A DNA stretch of 6,697 nt from Oligoflexia bacterium (lineage in GTDB: Bacteria; Myxococcota_A; UBA796; UBA2385). The DNA is taken from positions 1 to 6,697 of the forward strand of contig JAADHA010000425.1 in NCBI GenBank assembly GCA_013152105.1. The letters run 5' to 3'. Position numbers and translations under genes: made by a program. This document shows positions 3,572 to 6,697 of the stretch, in pieces. Numbering within the stretch: position 1 is the first letter of the stretch; each line of letters starts with the position of its first letter. Under the pieces are notes generated by a model, which worked only from the letters and a program-made list of their open reading frames with translations, had not been told where the DNA came from and did not search any database.

Positions 3572-6571
3572 GTGTCACGAGCTGCTTACTTCCTCGGTCT
3601 CATGATCTTCCAGGCGATGCTTCTCACTGCCGTCTTCGCGCCGACCGCCCACGCCCAGACCTCTACCCCGACGCCAGCACCAGCCGACGCAAGCCGAGCC
3701 CTTGCGACCGGCGCAGTCATCGCCGCCAGCCCGACGCCGCTGGCCTATCAGGATGCGCTGAGTAGCTGGTGGTCCGCCGCGGGTCATATGTGGCTGGACG
3801 AGTCCGCCTACCGGGTGACGGATCCGGTTGCAATCCAGGATGGCGTGTGCTCCGCGACCCTCACAGGGGGCATGGTGATTCCGGTGTGGGCCGGCAAGCC
3901 GCCCCTGTCCGAGCGCATCGTCGGCTTCGTGTTCGTCGGGGAAGGACAGCTCTCGGTGGAACTCCCCCTGCGGGCCGACCGCTGGAGGGTGGCCAACCAC
4001 GCGGCTCGCTACGGCCTGCTGCCAGCCGACCAGCAGGCGGCAATCGCCCACGGCCAGGCACCCCTGACCCTGGGCATCGACCGGGGACTGGTGCTGAGCG
4101 CGGACCCCAAGGTGCGCGAATTCCTGGCGGGCTTGGAGCCCGTGGGCGGCGGGGTCATGATCCGCTCCGCCGAGGGCGAGGGCAACGGGGTGGACGAAGC
4201 CTATGTCATCACAGAACGCAGGGGCAAACTGCGGGTCAAGTCCATCGCGACGAATATGCTGCCCCAGCGGCGCCTACAGCTCGAGCGAGCCGGGCTGGAC
4301 CCCCGGATCTGGCTGCGACAGGACCGGCTCCTCCACGACGAGCTGGGCATGGACGGCACCGCGCTGCGCATGCTGGCCGACTGGAGGACGGACACACCCC
4401 TTCACGTCGCGGCCGAGCTGGGCGCTGGAGTCGGAAACAACGACTATGACCGTTGGCTGGCCTGCTTTCGCGATCCGATGGACCAGGAAGGCCTGGGCTT
4501 CGCCAGCCAAGCCTTCGCCTACGGCACGGATCCCGAGGGACTGCGTCACTTCGAGCGCCTGTCGGGCACCGAGCTGGCCCCGGTCGACGAACGCCCGGGT
4601 TGGTGGTTCAGCGGCGAACAGGCGGACATCACGGTCGCCAGCCGCCCCAAGGGCCTGGGAAACGAGCGCTTTGTGGATGTCGACGCCGTGCTGACCATGC
4701 GGGCCGTTGGCGGCGACGCGCAGGCCGTCACCTTCTCCATGCCCGTGAACGACGTCGTCCGCGGCTCCTGGAGCCTGGAGGATCTCAGCCTGCAGGACGG
4801 CGCGGCGATCGCGATGGTGGGCTTGAACCAGGACCTCTTCGGTCGAGGTGATCTCTTTTCGACCGTACAGAGCGCCACCAGCGGGGACAGCGCGTCTGCT
4901 GACGCCCTGGCGATCGCGGGTCAGACTGGTGGTGCCTCGGTTCCCCAGGTCGGCGGCCTGGGTGGCGGTGCAGGCGGTGCGGGCTCCGGCTCGAACAGCG
5001 CCGGCGCTCCATTCTCAGAGTCCACCCTCGACTCCAGCCAGGACGCTCCGCAGTCCGTTGTCTCCGGCATCGAGTCATCCGCCGGGCTTGGAACGCAGAT
5101 CGAACGCGACCTCGTCCAGGACAGCCCCATCGAGTACCTCGTCCAGGTCGTGCTGCCGCAGCCCGTGCCCCAAGGCGAGACCGTACGCCTGCGGGTCCAC
5201 TGGAAGGCCCGCCTGCGTTTCGCCAACTGGAGCAGCTACGGCCGTCCGATGGGCACCACCACCGGGGTTCAGCCGCTGCTTCCCGAGCCCGTCCCCGCGC
5301 CCGGTCGACCGAGCTGGACCACCGACATCCGCCTGGGAATCCCCAGCGTGGGCCTCAATCAGGTCGACGTGGCCATCACCGGAGCCACGACCCGCGAGTG
5401 GGACGAGGACACCTGGACCTGGACCGAGGCCCAGGGTCAGGATGTCGCGGTGCCCGCCATCGCCATCGGTCGATGGAGCACGCAGGTGGACCAGAAGGGC
5501 ACAGGAATGCCTGGCGTCCGGGTCCACCTGTTCGCCCAGGACACATGGGCGCTGCCCGAGTTTCCGCCAGAGATCCGACGAGTGGTCTCGTTCCTCCAGC
5601 GCTTCCTGCCCGACCTGCCCATGTCCGAGATCGAGGTCTACCAAGGCGCCAGCGGCTACACCTCGACCATCCTACGCGGCGACCTGCCCCAAGCCACGCA
5701 CAACCTGGTCGAGGTCGACACAGTCAAGACGCGCGACGTCACCGAACAGAGCCAGCTCGATGACGTAGACCCCTACCTGACCCAGGTCATGCTGGCTCGG
5801 CAGGTCGCCGCCGAGTACTGGGGCGAGTCCATCTCCCCGCTGAGCACCCGCGACACCTGGCTGACCGACGGTCTGGCGGAAGCCTACGCTGGCTTCTATG
5901 TGCGCGCCGCGTTTGGCAACAAGGCGTACACTGATCGCATGGAGAAGCTGCGGGACCTGGTCGAGGACCCCACCGAGTACAGCGTCACGACCAACGCGGT
6001 CAACCGCTACCACCGCTTCCTGTCGCTTTCTGGAGCGACCCCGGCCAGTGATGTCTCCAGCGCCATGCGGGTCCGCTATTCAGCCTATCTGCTGGGTGAC
6101 ATCATCCGTCTGCGTATCGGTGACCGGGCGTTCTTCGCGGCCTTGGACCAGCTCGCTCAGAGCCGCATGGGGTCTTCGGTCACGACCGATGATCTGCAGC
6201 GAGCCCTGGAAGCAGAGAGCGGCCAGGACCTGTCCAACTTGTTCGACTTTTGGATCAACGGCGGCTTCATCCCCAAGATCACGATCGAGGTTCGGCAAGA
6301 AGCCCAACCTGACGGCGGCACGACCCTGCATGGCTGTGTGACATCCAGCATCCCATGGGGCAGCTTCGACGTCCCCGTCGAGGTCATCGACAAGGACGGC
6401 GAACGCTCGGTCTCGGCCTTGGTGGACGTCGATGACGGGCTGGGTCCCTTCGATCTGGTCGACCGCTCTGGAAAGATCAAGGTGCGCGCCGACCCCATGG
6501 GCATGACCGTGGCCTACAAGCGCCAGGTCAAGACCGTCGCCCGCACCCGCTGCGATCCTCCCCCCCAGTAA
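3572..6571 (+). CDS. Large secreted M1-aminopeptidase-like protein with degenerate active site
   Basis: A 999-residue exported protein with gluzincin (M1-type) architecture. The signal peptide is 1-28 (cleavage AHA|QT), followed by a Thr/Pro linker. The region at 93-146 with RIVGFVFVGEGQLSVELP resembles the N-terminal domain of some large Acidobacteria/Myxococcota M1-like proteins. A Ser/Gly/Ala-rich stretch (434-507) precedes an M1-type beta domain (about 520-655). The helical region from about 665 holds YWGESISPLS and WLTDGLAEAY, the counterparts of the M1 WWG and WLNEGFA signatures. SGQDLSNLFDFWINGGFIP (883-901) is the usual M1-like end of this region, followed by a short beta tail. The zinc site is lost: R743, Q744, A747 and D766 stand at the HEXXH-X18-E positions. 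A structural, chaperone or binding role is more likely than proteolysis. GTG at 3572 is the first start after an in-frame TAG at 3515 and gives the signal peptide its basic residue; ATG at 3602 is the alternative. No ribosome site is seen at either. Confidence 0.9.
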   Translation: MSRAAYFLGLMIFQAMLLTAVFAPTAHAQTSTPTPAPADASRALATGAVIAASPTPLAYQDALSSWWSAAGHMWLDESAYRVTDPVAIQDGVCSATLTGGMVIPVWAGKPPLSERIVGFVFVGEGQLSVELPLRADRWRVANHAARYGLLPADQQAAIAHGQAPLTLGIDRGLVLSADPKVREFLAGLEPVGGGVMIRSAEGEGNGVDEAYVITERRGKLRVKSIATNMLPQRRLQLERAGLDPRIWLRQDRLLHDELGMDGTALRMLADWRTDTPLHVAAELGAGVGNNDYDRWLACFRDPMDQEGLGFASQAFAYGTDPEGLRHFERLSGTELAPVDERPGWWFSGEQADITVASRPKGLGNERFVDVDAVLTMRAVGGDAQAVTFSMPVNDVVRGSWSLEDLSLQDGAAIAMVGLNQDLFGRGDLFSTVQSATSGDSASADALAIAGQTGGASVPQVGGLGGGAGGAGSGSNSAGAPFSESTLDSSQDAPQSVVSGIESSAGLGTQIERDLVQDSPIEYLVQVVLPQPVPQGETVRLRVHWKARLRFANWSSYGRPMGTTTGVQPLLPEPVPAPGRPSWTTDIRLGIPSVGLNQVDVAITGATTREWDEDTWTWTEAQGQDVAVPAIAIGRWSTQVDQKGTGMPGVRVHLFAQDTWALPEFPPEIRRVVSFLQRFLPDLPMSEIEVYQGASGYTSTILRGDLPQATHNLVEVDTVKTRDVTEQSQLDDVDPYLTQVMLARQVAAEYWGESISPLSTRDTWLTDGLAEAYAGFYVRAAFGNKAYTDRMEKLRDLVEDPTEYSVTTNAVNRYHRFLSLSGATPASDVSSAMRVRYSAYLLGDIIRLRIGDRAFFAALDQLAQSRMGSSVTTDDLQRALEAESGQDLSNLFDFWINGGFIPKITIEVRQEAQPDGGTTLHGCVTSSIPWGSFDVPVEVIDKDGERSVSALVDVDDGLGPFDLVDRSGKIKVRADPMGMTVAYKRQVKTVARTRCDPPPQ
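4871..5092 (+). other. Low-complexity Ser/Gly/Ala linker inside the M1-like protein
   Basis: Codons for residues 434-507 encode a Ser/Gly/Ala/Gln-rich stretch with a dense glycine core (GGLGGGAGGAGSGSNSAGA, 461-479). It lies between the long N-terminal region and the M1-like beta domain and is probably a flexible, disordered linker. The reading frame is continuous through it. Confidence 0.75.
5798..5869 (+). other. Degenerate zinc-binding site (HEXXH-X18-E positions)
   Basis: The codons from R743 to D766 align with the M1 zinc signature. RQVAAEYWG replaces the usual HELAHQWWG, and D766 in WLTDG replaces the Glu of WLNEG. The spacing between the second His position (A747) and D766 is exactly 18 residues, as in active enzymes, so the alignment is not arbitrary. 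Both His ligands and the catalytic Glu are gone. Confidence 0.8.
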
Positions 6572-6607
6572 GGATGACCTGGCGGATAGCTGCTGCCTGA
6601 CGCGGTC

Positions 6608-6635
6608 TTGACAGCATGTTGCGGGTCACTATGGC
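6608..6635 (+). promoter_or_regulatory. Promoter-like element in the 3' spacer
   Basis: A perfect TTGACA (6608-6613) is followed after 16 bases by TATGGC (6630-6635), a weak -10 match. It could drive a gene that starts beyond the right edge of the window. The weak -10 box and lack of a visible downstream gene keep confidence low. Confidence 0.25.
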
Positions 6636-6641
6636 CACCGT

Positions 6642-6671
6642 CCCACGCCCTCGCGTATGATGCGGCGTGGG
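6642..6671. terminator. GC-rich hairpin downstream of the M1-like gene
   Basis: CCCACGCC (6642-6649) and GGCGTGGG (6664-6671) form a perfect 8-base stem around a 14-base loop, 70 bases after the M1-like stop codon. No T-run follows, so this is either a GC-only terminator or an operator. The loop contains TATGAT (6656-6661), a good -10-like word, but no matching -35 lies 16-18 bases upstream. Confidence 0.35.
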
Positions 6672-6697
6672 CCCGTGTCCCTCTCGGACGCAACCGT

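Noticed and set aside
3462..3578. Extended thioredoxin start at 3578
   Set aside because: It would add 39 residues without a signal sequence ahead of the real membrane anchor and would overlap the GTG start of the divergent gene.
4848..5768. A 306-residue plus-strand frame inside the M1-like gene
   Set aside because: It is Arg/Ser/Pro-rich with no domain and overlaps the main frame, which keeps M1-like signatures throughout.
5776..5824. A sequencing error or frameshift as the cause of the missing HEXXH
   Set aside because: The frame and conserved residues continue on both sides (YWG, WLTDG) at exact spacing, so single-base indels do not explain the changes, and several independent substitutions would be needed.

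Overview
The window is GC-rich, densely coded DNA. Starts are mixed ATG, TTG and GTG, and nearly every product is predicted to be exported, lipid-anchored or membrane-anchored. I see no phage, transposon, CRISPR, rRNA or tRNA signal. Codon use, the secreted helical-repeat style of one protein and the Acidobacteria/Myxococcota-like N-terminus of the largest protein suggest a Gram-negative bacterium of the myxobacterial or deltaproteobacterial type. That is an inference from style, not a measured placement.

Layout, left to right. A minus-strand gene (37-855) encodes an M48-family zinc metalloprotease that looks like a lipoprotein. It is divergent from a small plus-strand gene (998-1246) for a Cys/Gly-rich protein with two membrane segments. 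That gene converges on a three-gene minus-strand cluster, read in the order 3461 to 1280: a membrane-anchored TlpA/ResA-type thioredoxin (2913-3461), a membrane-anchored SGNH/GDSL-type hydrolase (1879-2904) and a secreted protein of unknown function with helical repeats and a C-terminal beta-rich tail (1280-1879). These three genes are separated by only a few bases or overlap, so they probably form one operon. Across a 110-base divergent spacer lies the largest gene (3572-6571, plus strand), which codes for a secreted protein of 999 residues with an M1-aminopeptidase-like architecture. The last 126 bases have no convincing gene but hold a GC hairpin and a promoter-like element.

How they fit together: all products appear to act in the cell envelope (protein turnover, thiol chemistry, ester chemistry, and a large secreted scaffold or pseudo-enzyme). 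There is no direct sequence evidence that they form one pathway. The most notable observation is that the M1-like protein keeps the spacing of the HEXXH-X18-E zinc site and the surrounding Trp/Gly framework but has lost every zinc ligand and the catalytic Glu (R743, Q744, A747, D766). It is therefore predicted to be a dead pseudo-peptidase. Smaller oddities are a tandem in-frame Shine-Dalgarno/TTG duplication before the M48 gene and a hexanucleotide tandem repeat that encodes the hydrophobic core of a signal peptide.
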